Shown: positions 40,430 through 49,505 of the stretch, piece after piece
Layout of the letters: each line of letters starts with the position of its first letter
Position numbering within the stretch: position 1 is the first letter of the stretch
NCBI RefSeq assembly: GCF_014193585.1
Contig: NZ_BLXY01000002.1
Location: 682,001-746,000 of the forward strand
Direction of reading: 5' to 3'
From: Geomonas paludis
GTDB taxonomy: Bacteria > Desulfobacterota > Desulfuromonadia > Geobacterales > Geobacteraceae
Length of the DNA stretch: 64,000 nt
Made by a program: the position numbers and the translations under genes
Notes under the pieces: generated by a model
The model's database searches: none
What the model was told of the DNA's origin: nothing
The model's input: the letters and a program-made list of their open reading frames with translations, nothing else

Positions 40430-41747
40430 CTTCCTCGCGGTAATGGGGCGACGTCAGTTTGGAAAACTTCCACTCGGACCAGTAGTCGACCAGGTACAAC
40501 GCGGTCTGCTGCAGCGAGAACAGCACCAGGAACGCGGTCATGTCGAGCTTCAACAGCGCGGTGGCAGCCACCACCATGATGGTGGTCACGGTGCGCGCGG
40601 CGTGCCACAGCGGGACGTACCACCAGGCGCCGACCACGAGGCATGCCTTGTCCAGCGGGCTGGTGGCAAACGAGAAGAACGCGCTGAAGCCGAGGATGGC
40701 CGCGTACCTGCCGGCCGGGACCCAGCTCTGCCCGAAGACCAGCGGGAAGATCCAGGGGAGCACCGCTATGGCGACCGCGTACACAGGCAGCCCGATCAGC
40801 ACCAGTTTCTTGGCGGTGGTCCTCCAGACGTCGTCGAAGCTCATGCCGCGCGCCCAGCATTCCGAGGCGCGCTGGTAGTAGACGTTGCCGATGGCCCCCC
40901 CCAGCAGCGACGAGGGGAGGCAGACCGCCTGGTAGGCCAGCGCGTACTGCCCCAGCGTCTGGTCGCCGTAGTACTTGGCGATGAAGATCGCGGGGATGGC
41001 CGTGGTGCAGGAGAGCAGCACGTGGGATACCATGAGCGAGCCGCCCAGATTGAAGTAGTTCCCGAACACCCTCCTGAAATCGGCGCCGGCGCCGAACCTG
41101 GGCCAGCGGTTCTCCCGGTACAGCCAGAACATCTTCCCCAGCGAGGCGCCCAGCCAGCCGAGCACCAGGCCGAAGGCTCCGGGGAGCAGAAGCCAGCCGG
41201 CCAGGATGGTGAGGGCATAGGCCGCCTTCCCGGCCACCTCGGCCTCGCCCGAACGCCGGAACGCCCTCTGCCTTTGGGCCAGCCCCTGGAAGGCGACCGC
41301 CACCGACATGCACGCTGCCGTAACCGGGATGAGCGCCATGGTCGGCGCGAGCCCCGCGCTGCCGCAGAAGGCGGCTACCGGCTGTCGAAACAGCCACAAA
41401 AGGGGCGTCAGCAGGAGGCTCGCCCCAAGCCCCATCAGGCAGACCAGCTGGACCAGGTACAGGGAGTCGTCCTCGTCCTTGGGGAGTTGGACGAAGTACT
41501 CCAGCCGGTAGGTAGCCGCCACGGCCACGAAGGTGGCGATCTGCGAGAAGAGGTTCTGCACCGCGAAATCGGCGGGAGAGAACAACCGGGTGAACAGCGG
41601 CATGGTGGCGAAGGTCACCACCTGGGCCAGCACGGTCCCGGAAGCAAGCCACGCGATATCTTTCCAGTAGCTCGATGCCTTAAGTTTCAGCCAGACGTTG
41701 CGAATAATGACAATCCCCTGCGCCCTTAGGGGCGACTCCTGTATCAC
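40401..41747 (-). CDS. Wzx-like oligosaccharide flippase
   Basis: A 448-residue polytopic membrane protein of the MATE/MOP superfamily with about 12 predicted segments. The N-terminal WKDIAWLASGTVLAQVVTFA and FTRLFSPADFAVQN are characteristic of the polysaccharide flippases that move lipid-linked repeat units to the periplasmic face. The start is a GTG (41745-41747) overlapping the upstream stop by four bases. A flippase plus Wzy and Wzz makes this a Wzx/Wzy-dependent pathway. Confidence 0.88.
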   Translation of the reverse strand: MIQESPLRAQGIVIIRNVWLKLKASSYWKDIAWLASGTVLAQVVTFATMPLFTRLFSPADFAVQNLFSQIATFVAVAATYRLEYFVQLPKDEDDSLYLVQLVCLMGLGASLLLTPLLWLFRQPVAAFCGSAGLAPTMALIPVTAACMSVAVAFQGLAQRQRAFRRSGEAEVAGKAAYALTILAGWLLLPGAFGLVLGWLGASLGKMFWLYRENRWPRFGAGADFRRVFGNYFNLGGSLMVSHVLLSCTTAIPAIFIAKYYGDQTLGQYALAYQAVCLPSSLLGGAIGNVYYQRASECWARGMSFDDVWRTTAKKLVLIGLPVYAVAIAVLPWIFPLVFGQSWVPAGRYAAILGFSAFFSFATSPLDKACLVVGAWWYVPLWHAARTVTTIMVVAATALLKLDMTAFLVLFSLQQTALYLVDYWSEWKFSKLTSPHYREEGAQLDAHTA

Positions 41748-43756
41748 TGCACACCCAGCCCGGCCAGCGTCCCGGACAGTTCGCGCCTGAGCGCCCCAAA
41801 GCGGGCCGGTTCCCTTTCAACCAGGTTCGCCGATTCGGATGGATCGCGCTCCAGGTCGAAGAGCTCGTAGCGGCCGGTGCCGAGGTAGCTGATCAGTTTG
41901 AACCCATCCCTGACGATGGCGATCGAGCCGCTGCTCCCCTGCTTGCGGTCCGCCTCGAAAGTCATCACGTACTTCGCCTGCGTGCGCCCCGCCGGCGCGG
42001 CTCCCAGCACCGCTTCCCCCACCATGGCGGACGGTGTCTTCAATCCGGCAAAGCCCAGCAGGGTGGGAGCGATATCGACGTGACTGACCGGGAAGTCATG
42101 CCGCGCCGCCACGGCGCTCCCAGGCTCGCGGATCAGCAGCGGCACCTTGACCACCGGGTTGTAGAGAAAGGGACCGCCGTGGCCCAGGTACCCCTTCTCG
42201 AACATCTCTCCGTGATCCGCCGTCACCACGAGCAGCGAGTCCTCCATACGCCCCAGTTCCCGCAGTCCCCGGATGAATTCCCCCAGCGCGTGGTCGCCGT
42301 ACATCACGTTCTCGTCGTAGCGCATGGCCATCTTCTCGATGGCCGGCTGCTGCTGGTCCCCCCCGTACACGGCCAGCCCGTCGAAGTGTCCCATGAACTT
42401 CTCCTGCTCGGCTGCGGTGTCGTAGTCGCCGCTTGAGAGCACGCGTCCCAAAAAGTCGCTCCCCGCCACGTAAGGGGAGTGCGGCGGGTACAGGTGCAGC
42501 CAGAGGAAGAAAGGAGCCCCCCCCTGCCGGGCCGACTGCAGCGCCTGGCGCACCGTGAGCTCCGGGGGCGTCGCGTAGTTCCCAGGGGAGTCCAGCATCC
42601 CGGTGGAGTGCAGGAAGAACAACTGATCGTTGGCCATGCTGCGCAGCCAGCCGCCGTGGATGCCGACGCGATTGAGCCATCCCGTATCGCGGGCGCCACC
42701 TGCACTGCAGGAGTCGCCGTTGTAGAGGTACTGCTCGCCGAAGCCATCCACCTGGATGGAACCGGGTTTGGCCGCCCCTGCGTTGGCCACCACCGCGACG
42801 GTCCGGTAGCCGGCGGCGCGCAGCAGCCCCGGCAGGCTCTGGGACATCTTCTGCCGGAAGGGCCGGGAAAAAAGGTCGATCTTCTGGTATGAATGGGCCA
42901 CGTAGCGCCCGGTCATCAGGCTGGAGAGGCTTGCCGAAGTCCAGTTGCCGCTGGCGAACATGTTGCGGTAAAGGTGGCTCTCCCGGGCCAGTGCGTCCAG
43001 GTTGGGGGTGGTCTTGCGGCCGTAACCGTACAAGGAGGTGTGTCCGGCGGCCAGCGCGTCGAAGGTGACCACGATGATGTTGCGCCCCCCGGCCGCCGCC
43101 ACCTCAGGGACGACCGGCGCAGCGGCCGCGTCGCTGCCGACAAGGTAGCCCCAGCAGGCCGCGCCGCTTCCCAACACGGGAAGCGACAACACCAGCACGA
43201 GGAGTACCGGCCTGGCCCGGCCGGCAGCAGCCCGGATGCTGCCCCGCGCCGCCTCCATCAATACCGTTCTCCAGCAGAGGATCCCGCCGACCGCCACCCC
43301 GAGCAGGAATAGCCCGAGTTTGAGCGGCCGCGCCATGATGAAGTAAGGCGGGAGCACGTTCTTCAGCCACTTGATGCCATAGAAACCCCAGGCATTGACA
43401 AGCAGGATCACCAGCGCGGCGAGGTTCAGGTAGAAAAGCGTCGCCGCCGCTCGCTCTACGCCCACCAATCGGGCCACGAGACGCAGCACCATCAGGGCGG
43501 CCGCGGCCAGGGCCAACGCAACAGCCACGGCGACGGTGAGCAGAAAGAGCCCCTCCACAACGATCTGGCGTCCCGTGTAGAGGTTAAGCAGCGAGCCGAG
43601 CCGATACGGGAGCTCCATGGGGAAAAAAAGCAGCAGGAAGGCGAAGCTCCAGAGCTGGAACACGGCCAGGGCGAGCCGCTGCCCCTGCGCCGCCGCTCCG
43701 GTTTCTGCTCCCCGGCCGCCCTTCCGGGCGTCACTACTTGACTGAGACTGAGACAA
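41744..43756 (-). CDS. Membrane-anchored sulfatase-fold enzyme with a threonine nucleophile (B)
   Basis: A protein of about 670 residues. An N-terminal membrane region has five hydrophobic segments (about 25-235). A sulfatase-fold (alkaline phosphatase superfamily) domain follows: IIVVTFDALAAGHTSLYGYG, ASGNWTSASLSSLMTG and VVTADHGEMFEKG. The position where sulfatases have Cys or Ser in CxPxR is Thr here and no CxPxR exists, so formylglycine formation is impossible. Thr at this place is typical of phosphoethanolamine, phosphoglycerol and nucleotide phosphotransferases. I start at the TTG (43754-43756) four bases after AGGGGG; a GTG one codon earlier is possible. Confidence 0.8.
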   Translation of the reverse strand: MSQSQSSSDARKGGRGAETGAAAQGQRLALAVFQLWSFAFLLLFFPMELPYRLGSLLNLYTGRQIVVEGLFLLTVAVAVALALAAAALMVLRLVARLVGVERAAATLFYLNLAALVILLVNAWGFYGIKWLKNVLPPYFIMARPLKLGLFLLGVAVGGILCWRTVLMEAARGSIRAAAGRARPVLLVLVLSLPVLGSGAACWGYLVGSDAAAAPVVPEVAAAGGRNIIVVTFDALAAGHTSLYGYGRKTTPNLDALARESHLYRNMFASGNWTSASLSSLMTGRYVAHSYQKIDLFSRPFRQKMSQSLPGLLRAAGYRTVAVVANAGAAKPGSIQVDGFGEQYLYNGDSCSAGGARDTGWLNRVGIHGGWLRSMANDQLFFLHSTGMLDSPGNYATPPELTVRQALQSARQGGAPFFLWLHLYPPHSPYVAGSDFLGRVLSSGDYDTAAEQEKFMGHFDGLAVYGGDQQQPAIEKMAMRYDENVMYGDHALGEFIRGLRELGRMEDSLLVVTADHGEMFEKGYLGHGGPFLYNPVVKVPLLIREPGSAVAARHDFPVSHVDIAPTLLGFAGLKTPSAMVGEAVLGAAPAGRTQAKYVMTFEADRKQGSSGSIAIVRDGFKLISYLGTGRYELFDLERDPSESANLVEREPARFGALRRELSGTLAGLGVQ

Positions 43757-43764
43757 CACTCCCC

Positions 43765-45717
43765 CTAGCGCCCCGGCACCGGCCGGTGCGCGGCCTGCAT
43801 CAACTCCTGCATGGTCTGCCGCTGGGCCGCCGTGTAGATGTTGACCTTCTCGTCCCTGTCCCGGTGCAGGTCGTAACTCTCGCACCGCGCGCCGGTCACG
43901 TCACAGATATACTTCAGGTCCCCTTGCACAAGGGCCAGAGTACCCTTCCCGATGCGGTCCCGCACCGTGTTGCCGTCAAAGGCCATGCTGTAGATCCGGC
44001 GCTGCGGCGAGACGTGGCTGGAAAAAAGGTCGACACCCTCGGTCCCCTGCGGCACCTTGGCACCGGCGAGCGCCAGCACGGTGGCGTAGATGTCGGTCTG
44101 CGACACCGGCGTGGCGACCCGGGTACCGGTCTGCTGGCCGGGAAGCCGCACCAGCAGGGGAATCCCCACCACATCCTGGTAGAGCTGATCGCCGCCGTGG
44201 GTGACGTAGCCGTGGCTGAAGGACTCGCCGTGATCGGCGGTGACGATGAGCACCGTGTCATCCAGGTAGTTGCGCTCGGCCAGGCGGTCCAGGAACTCGC
44301 CCAAGCGCCGGTCCGCGGACAGCACCGACTCGTCGTACTTGAGCCGGAGCCGGTCGACGGCGTGCTGGCTCCCGGCCGGGTACGGGCCGAAGAGGGCATG
44401 CTGGGACTGGTAGCTGGACAGCTCCGAGCGCGGCAGGAAGGTGTCGGCGCATTCTTTGGCGGTCACGTACGGGGCATGCGGCGGGGTGACGTGCCCCCAC
44501 ACGAAAAACGGCTCCCGGTGCCCCTGTGCCCGGACACCCTCCAGGTAGTTCAGTATGGCGCCGAAGACCAGCTCGGGCGGGTAAGGCTGCCGGTCCTGGG
44601 GCAGCAGCCGGTCCAGGCTGTTATTGAGCCCCTCCGAGGCCGCCGCGAGCCACTCGCCGGCCTGCTGCGCCAGGGGCGAGTGCAGGGCGCTCGCGGCGCG
44701 GTAGGCCAGGTAGCGCAAACGGGTATCGACGGTGGGGAAGGCATCCAGCTGAACCGGGGCCTGGTCCAGGTCGAAGTAGCGCCAGGTGTTGTTGGTAAGC
44801 GGCGTGGCATAGCCCCAGTTGGTCACGAAGGACGCGGTGCGGTACCCGCTGCGCTTGAGCTGCGCCGGCAGGGACAGCGCCGGGTCCAGGGCCGGGGTCA
44901 CGTTGCCGATGCCGGTGTTGAACAGCCTGTGTTGCCAGGGGTAGACGCCGTAGAGCAGGCTGGTGACGGCGGGCCTGGTCCAGTTGCCGGCGGCAATGGC
45001 ATTGTCGAAGACGTAGCTTTCACGCGCGAGCCGGTCCAGGTTCGGCGTGGTCTTCAGCCGGTAGCCGTAGAGCGACATGTCCCTGGCACTCAAGGCATCG
45101 AAGCTGATCAGGATGATGTTGGGCCTGGTGCCGGCCTGCGGCGCAGGTTGGGCCGCCGCGCTCGCGGGGCCGGCTGATGGCAGCGCGGCGTGCCCCACCA
45201 CCAGCAGGAGCGCTACTGCCGAGACGGCAGCCAAGGGATTCCGGACCGAGGTCACCAGCTCCGACATCCTGCGGTTCATCCTCCCCCTGAACAGCACCAG
45301 GAGCAGCAGCCAAAGGGGCGCGGCGACGGCCAGGGTGCGCAGGGGAACCTGCACCCCGAGGGTGGCCAGCCAGAGCCGGGAACTGCGCAGCAGCGCGTAC
45401 AGCAGGAAGAAAGAGAGCGCGTAGTTGAGCGAGCCCACTGCCAACCGCTCCCCGGTCGCCCCCGCCAGCCGGCTCAAAGGCGCCAGCAGCAGGAACAGGA
45501 GCAGCGCCGCCAACAGCGAGGCCGCCACGAGCAGCAGGACCATGGCGCCGGTCAGGACCGCCAGCTCCCCGAAAGAGAGGGAGAGCTGCAGCGAAGCCAG
45601 CCGGAACACCAGGTCCAGCGGCAAGATGCAAAAGACCAGCAGCAGGGCCGCGGCCAGGTAGGCGTGCCGGAACAAGGCGCCCGGGGCGCCCGCTCTGATC
45701 TTGCTGCCCTTGGTCAT
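43765..45717 (-). CDS. Membrane-anchored sulfatase-fold enzyme with a threonine nucleophile (A)
   Basis: A 650-residue paralogue of the preceding entry. N-terminal membrane helices (about 15-205) precede the sulfatase-fold domain: ILISFDALSARDMSLYGYRL, AGNWTRPAVTSLLYG, TPPHAPYVTA and VTADHGESFSHGYVTHGGD. The predicted nucleophile is again Thr, not Cys or Ser, so it is more likely a phosphoryl- or sulfuryl-transferase or a phosphodiesterase than a sulfatase. The catalytic domain should face the periplasm. The start is the ATG at 45717 with AGGGG five bases upstream. It lies 11 bases after the next phosphodiesterase gene. Confidence 0.8.
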   Translation of the reverse strand: MTKGSKIRAGAPGALFRHAYLAAALLLVFCILPLDLVFRLASLQLSLSFGELAVLTGAMVLLLVAASLLAALLLFLLLAPLSRLAGATGERLAVGSLNYALSFFLLYALLRSSRLWLATLGVQVPLRTLAVAAPLWLLLLVLFRGRMNRRMSELVTSVRNPLAAVSAVALLLVVGHAALPSAGPASAAAQPAPQAGTRPNIILISFDALSARDMSLYGYRLKTTPNLDRLARESYVFDNAIAAGNWTRPAVTSLLYGVYPWQHRLFNTGIGNVTPALDPALSLPAQLKRSGYRTASFVTNWGYATPLTNNTWRYFDLDQAPVQLDAFPTVDTRLRYLAYRAASALHSPLAQQAGEWLAAASEGLNNSLDRLLPQDRQPYPPELVFGAILNYLEGVRAQGHREPFFVWGHVTPPHAPYVTAKECADTFLPRSELSSYQSQHALFGPYPAGSQHAVDRLRLKYDESVLSADRRLGEFLDRLAERNYLDDTVLIVTADHGESFSHGYVTHGGDQLYQDVVGIPLLVRLPGQQTGTRVATPVSQTDIYATVLALAGAKVPQGTEGVDLFSSHVSPQRRIYSMAFDGNTVRDRIGKGTLALVQGDLKYICDVTGARCESYDLHRDRDEKVNIYTAAQRQTMQELMQAAHRPVPGR

Positions 45718-45728
45718 GGTCACCCCTG

Positions 45729-47480
45729 TCACGCCGACAAGACCCCCGCTATCTGCGCCACCTCCGTGATGGCGTCGCCGAAAGAGCCGCTGCTGAAGCG
45801 GACCCCGGGCACCAGGGCCGGGTCGCAGCAGTGGTCGCCGCTCCATTTCTTCAGGTTGTCCTCGACGACGCTGCCCCGGCTGAAGGCGCCGATGGCGCTC
45901 TGCCAGGAGGCACGATAGCCGTCGGCAAAGCCCACCACCAGGTCGGGCCCTTGCTCGGGGCCGCCGTAGAGTTCCAGGGCGTCGTAGCACCCTTTGACGG
46001 CGTGGACGTCGCCGTCGCTTAACTGCGACAGTTCCCCGCACAGCCGCTGCTTCAGGGCCGGCACGTGCGCCGGATCTACCGCGCCGTGGCGCTCCCTCCC
46101 CTTCACGTTGAGGTAGATGCTGGTGAAGCCGACCGCGTAGGCGCTGCTTTGGGACCAGTCCACCCCGTCGAAGAGCCCGGCGCAGGAGTCGAGTCCCTGC
46201 TTGAGCTTGAGGTACCCCTTTTCCAGGAGCCAGGCATTGAGGTGCACCGAGCGCCTGAAGGTGGTGAAACCGTGGTCGGAGCAGACCAGCAGGTTCGCCC
46301 CGGGCGCCCGCTCCATGACGTCGCCCAGGATGCGGTCCATCCAGCGGTAGTACCTGCCGATGACGTCGCCGCAGCTTTGGGCAGCCTGCGGGTCGTACAT
46401 GGGGTGCGAGGTGTCCTGCAGGCGCCAGAACATGTGCTGGATGCGGTCGGTGGTATCGAAGACGCACCCCAGGAGCCCCTCGCGGAAGCGCCCTAACTCA
46501 TGCATCAGCATCGCCTCGCGCTCCGCCATCACCTGGTCGCACAACCCGACGAATTCGAGGTCGGAGAGGACGCCGTCGTTGAGCGCGTTGGTGTCCTCGC
46601 AGATGCCCAGCGTGGCGTACGGGCCGATGGCCTGGCACAGCTCACCCGCGTACCCGGCGGGGGTGGCGATGGGGAACTCGGCGCTGGCGTAGTCGACCTG
46701 AACCGGGGTCAGGTAGAGCCTGAACTCGGGGACGGTCTGCTGCAGCAGGAACCGGCACAACCCGGTCACGTTCCGGAAAAAGCCGACATCGAAGGAAAGC
46801 TCGATCCAGGGGCTCCACGAGCCGACCGGCAGCGACACCACCTTCCTGCCCATCTTCAGGGTGGCCTGCCGCTCGTCGAAGTCGATGAAAAGCGGCAGGG
46901 TGGCCGCCTTTCTGCCTGTGAGCGAAGCGGTGAAGGGGCCGGCTATGTCGGTCTGGATCCTGCCGCCGCGGGGAGAGACCTCGACGATGCGCCCCTTGCT
47001 GTCGGGTGCCAACTCTCCCTTCTCGGTGGTGTACCAGGCGTAGCTTCCCAGCATGCCGCGCACGTCAGGGACGCCGAGCCCGGCCAGGAGCTTGCCGTCC
47101 TGGAAGGGGCGCGGGGGGAAGCCCATGGGCCACTTAAGGAGCGTGCCCTGCTCGCCGCGCCGGGACGCCCGTTCCCAGAAGGTCTCCCCCTGCACCGGGT
47201 TCACGTACTTGCCCCCCTGCTGGCGGTGCAGGGACAGAAACGGCTGGTAGGTCGCCGGGTCGCGGTGGATGAAGTCGAAGATGCCGTGGGCGCCGGGCGC
47301 CTTGCCGGTGGCAATGGTGGACCACACCACCGGGCTTTGCGGCGGCGCGATGGTGGCGAGCCTGCCGTAGGAGCCCATTTTTGCCAGGCGCTCGAAGCTG
47401 GGGAGGCTCCCCTCTCCCATCATGCGCTCGGCGAGGACCGGGTCCATGCCGTCCACTCCGAGGAAAATGCGCCCCGTCAT
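45729..47480 (-). CDS. Type I phosphodiesterase/nucleotide pyrophosphatase superfamily enzyme
   Basis: A 583-residue soluble protein with no signal peptide or membrane segment. Metal-site motifs include FLGVDGMDPVL at the N-terminus, APPQSPVVWSTIATGK (predicted Ser nucleophile), DTTDRIQHMFW and VCSDHGFTTF. Members cut phosphodiester, pyrophosphate and, in some cases, phosphosulfate bonds in nucleotides. The start is the ATG overlapping the cysN stop by four bases. The tight link to cysD-cysN suggests that adenosine phosphosulfate is a substrate or product, which is an inference. Confidence 0.82.
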   Translation of the reverse strand: MTGRIFLGVDGMDPVLAERMMGEGSLPSFERLAKMGSYGRLATIAPPQSPVVWSTIATGKAPGAHGIFDFIHRDPATYQPFLSLHRQQGGKYVNPVQGETFWERASRRGEQGTLLKWPMGFPPRPFQDGKLLAGLGVPDVRGMLGSYAWYTTEKGELAPDSKGRIVEVSPRGGRIQTDIAGPFTASLTGRKAATLPLFIDFDERQATLKMGRKVVSLPVGSWSPWIELSFDVGFFRNVTGLCRFLLQQTVPEFRLYLTPVQVDYASAEFPIATPAGYAGELCQAIGPYATLGICEDTNALNDGVLSDLEFVGLCDQVMAEREAMLMHELGRFREGLLGCVFDTTDRIQHMFWRLQDTSHPMYDPQAAQSCGDVIGRYYRWMDRILGDVMERAPGANLLVCSDHGFTTFRRSVHLNAWLLEKGYLKLKQGLDSCAGLFDGVDWSQSSAYAVGFTSIYLNVKGRERHGAVDPAHVPALKQRLCGELSQLSDGDVHAVKGCYDALELYGGPEQGPDLVVGFADGYRASWQSAIGAFSRGSVVEDNLKKWSGDHCCDPALVPGVRFSSGSFGDAITEVAQIAGVLSA

Positions 47481-48691
47481 GCCACGATCCCTGCGCCGGC
47501 GGGGACCCCGTCGCACTCGATCACGAAGCGTCCCAATTCCGGGACGCTGGCAAAGGGGTCGATCACCAGGGGGGCATCGGTGCGGATGCGGCAGCGAGCC
47601 ATCTCCCCTATGTTCAGGCTCTCCGGGTCCAGTTCCTCGTCCGGCGCGGCCGGGTCGTACACCTTGAGCAGCTCGATACGGCCGGCAACGGCCTGGGTGG
47701 CGCAGCGGATCACCACCGGGCGGCCGGAGACGTAGCAGTCTGCGAACCAGAAGATGGTGGCGCCAAAGAGCGAGACGGTTTCCGGGGCTGGCTCGCCGGC
47801 GACGACCTCCCCGCGCGCGGGCACCCGGTCCAAGTCCAGGAACAGGCCGACCGCGTCACCGTAGCTGGCCGCTCCCACGTCAGGCGCAGGATACTTTGCG
47901 ATGGCACGGACCCGCGCGGCGGCACCCGCAGGCCAGACGGCGACCTGGTCGCCGGTGGCGAGGCGGCCGGAATCGACCTTGCCCACCAGGACCGCCCCAT
48001 CCTCGTGCTGGTAGACGTCCTGCACGGCGAAGCGGAAGGGACGCTCCTCAATGGCGGGGGTATCTATGGCGTCGAGCGCTTCGAGAAAACAGGGGCCGTA
48101 GTACCAGGAGAGCCCTCCCTCGCGGGCGCGGCTGGCGACGTTCTCTCCGGTCAGGGCGGAGATGGGGATGATGGCGAAGGGGGTGCCGGAGAACTCCGCG
48201 AACAGGTCGCGCACCTGGGCGGCCACCTCCAGGTAGCGGGCCCGGTCGTAGCCGGCCTGGTCCAGCTTGTTGATCAGCACGCAGATGTCCTTGATCCCCA
48301 CCAGGGCGAGAAGCTTCGCGTGACGCCTGGTCTGCGGGCAGATCCCCTCGACGGCGTCCACCATCAGCACCGCGGCGTCGGCGTAACTAGCACCGGTCAG
48401 CATGTTGCGGATGAACTCCCGGTGCCCCGGCGCATCGATGATGACGTAAGGGCGCCGCGCACTGGTGAAGTAGATCTGCGAGGTGTCGATGGTGATGCCG
48501 CGGGCGCGCTCCTCCTCGAAGGCGTCCAAAACGAAGGCGAACTCGCTTGCCTTGCCGGCATCCTGCGAACTCTGCCGCATCTCTGCCAGGCGGTCGGCCT
48601 GCAGCGCGCCGGTGTCGTAGAGCAGCCGCCCGATGAGGGTACTCTTGCCGTGATCGACGTGACCGGTTATGACGATCGGGAAGGGACGCAT
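47477..48691 (-). CDS. cysN: Sulfate adenylyltransferase GTPase subunit
   Basis: A 404-residue GTPase that drives adenosine 5'-phosphosulfate formation with CysD. G1 is GHVDHGKSTLIGRLLYDTGA, the switch has GITIDTSQIYF, G3 is DAPGHREF and G4 is NKLD. Domains II and III of the elongation-factor fold follow. The protein ends after domain III, so the APS kinase domain of CysNC fusions is absent. The start is the ATG overlapping the cysD stop (TGATG). It lies in an exopolysaccharide operon, not with sulfate transport or reduction genes. Confidence 0.92.
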   Translation of the reverse strand: MRPFPIVITGHVDHGKSTLIGRLLYDTGALQADRLAEMRQSSQDAGKASEFAFVLDAFEEERARGITIDTSQIYFTSARRPYVIIDAPGHREFIRNMLTGASYADAAVLMVDAVEGICPQTRRHAKLLALVGIKDICVLINKLDQAGYDRARYLEVAAQVRDLFAEFSGTPFAIIPISALTGENVASRAREGGLSWYYGPCFLEALDAIDTPAIEERPFRFAVQDVYQHEDGAVLVGKVDSGRLATGDQVAVWPAGAAARVRAIAKYPAPDVGAASYGDAVGLFLDLDRVPARGEVVAGEPAPETVSLFGATIFWFADCYVSGRPVVIRCATQAVAGRIELLKVYDPAAPDEELDPESLNIGEMARCRIRTDAPLVIDPFASVPELGRFVIECDGVPAGAGIVA

Positions 48692-49497
48692 CACATATAC
48701 CCCAGCGAGCGCAGTTTCTGCATGGTGTAGAGATTCTCCTTGTCCTGGGCCCGCCCGGCACGCTCGGACTCCGTGGTCAGTTGCAGTTCCTCGATGATCT
48801 CCTCGATGCTGGCTGCGGGCGAGGCGACCGGCGAGCAGCAGGGAACGCATCCGATACTGCGGTAGCGATGCCCCTGCCGGCTCAGGTACAGGTCGACCAG
48901 TGGGAGCTTTTCGCGCTGGATGTAGCGCCAGATGTCCAGCTCGGTGAAGTGCAGGATCGGGTGCACCCGGTAATGCTCGCTCTCGTTCAAAAACGAGTTG
49001 TACTGGTCCCACAGCTCGGCCGGCTGATGCTCGTAGTCCCACTGGAACTGCGAGTCGCGCGGCGAGAAGTAACGCTCCTTGGCCCTGATGCCGTGTTCGT
49101 CCCGCCTGATGCCCAGCAGGATGGCCTGGAACCCCTCCCGGTCAATCAGCTGCTTCAGGGCGTTGGTCTTCAGTTCGGTGCAGCAGTCGAGCTTGGCCCC
49201 CTGGTCGGGTCCCATGCCACAAGCCAACTGCTCCTCGTTTCTGGCCACGATGACCTCGAAACCCCACTCCTTGGCCAGCCGGTCCCGGAACTCGTACATC
49301 TCCGGGAACTTATAGCCGGTGTCGATGTGAATCACCGGGAAGGGGATCTTGCCGAAGAAAGCCTTGCGCACCAGGCAGAGCAGGGTCGTCGAATCCTTGC
49401 CGACGGACCACAGCATGCCGGTGCGCCCTTTGAACTTCTGGTAGGCTTCGCGAATCACGCAGATGCTTTTACTTTCCAAGGCGTCAAGGTAGTCCAT
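48691..49497 (-). CDS. cysD: Sulfate adenylyltransferase subunit 2
   Basis: A 268-residue member of the PAPS reductase/ATP pyrophosphatase family that adenylates sulfate. The start is MDYLDALESKSICVIREAYQ. The signature LWSVGKDSTTLL is followed by PVIHIDTGYKFPEMYEFRD and GIRRDEHGIRAKERYFSPRD. The C-terminal QLTTESERAGRAQDKE is canonical CysD. Together with CysN it would supply APS inside the operon. No APS kinase, PAPS sulfotransferase or APS reductase is seen in the window. Confidence 0.93.
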   Translation of the reverse strand: MDYLDALESKSICVIREAYQKFKGRTGMLWSVGKDSTTLLCLVRKAFFGKIPFPVIHIDTGYKFPEMYEFRDRLAKEWGFEVIVARNEEQLACGMGPDQGAKLDCCTELKTNALKQLIDREGFQAILLGIRRDEHGIRAKERYFSPRDSQFQWDYEHQPAELWDQYNSFLNESEHYRVHPILHFTELDIWRYIQREKLPLVDLYLSRQGHRYRSIGCVPCCSPVASPAASIEEIIEELQLTTESERAGRAQDKENLYTMQKLRSLGYM

Positions 49498-49505
49498 AAG
49501 ATCCC

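Noticed and set aside
41744..45717. Sulfatase function for the two membrane proteins
   Set aside because: The nucleophile position is Thr and there is no CxPxR motif, so formylglycine-dependent sulfatase activity is not supported.
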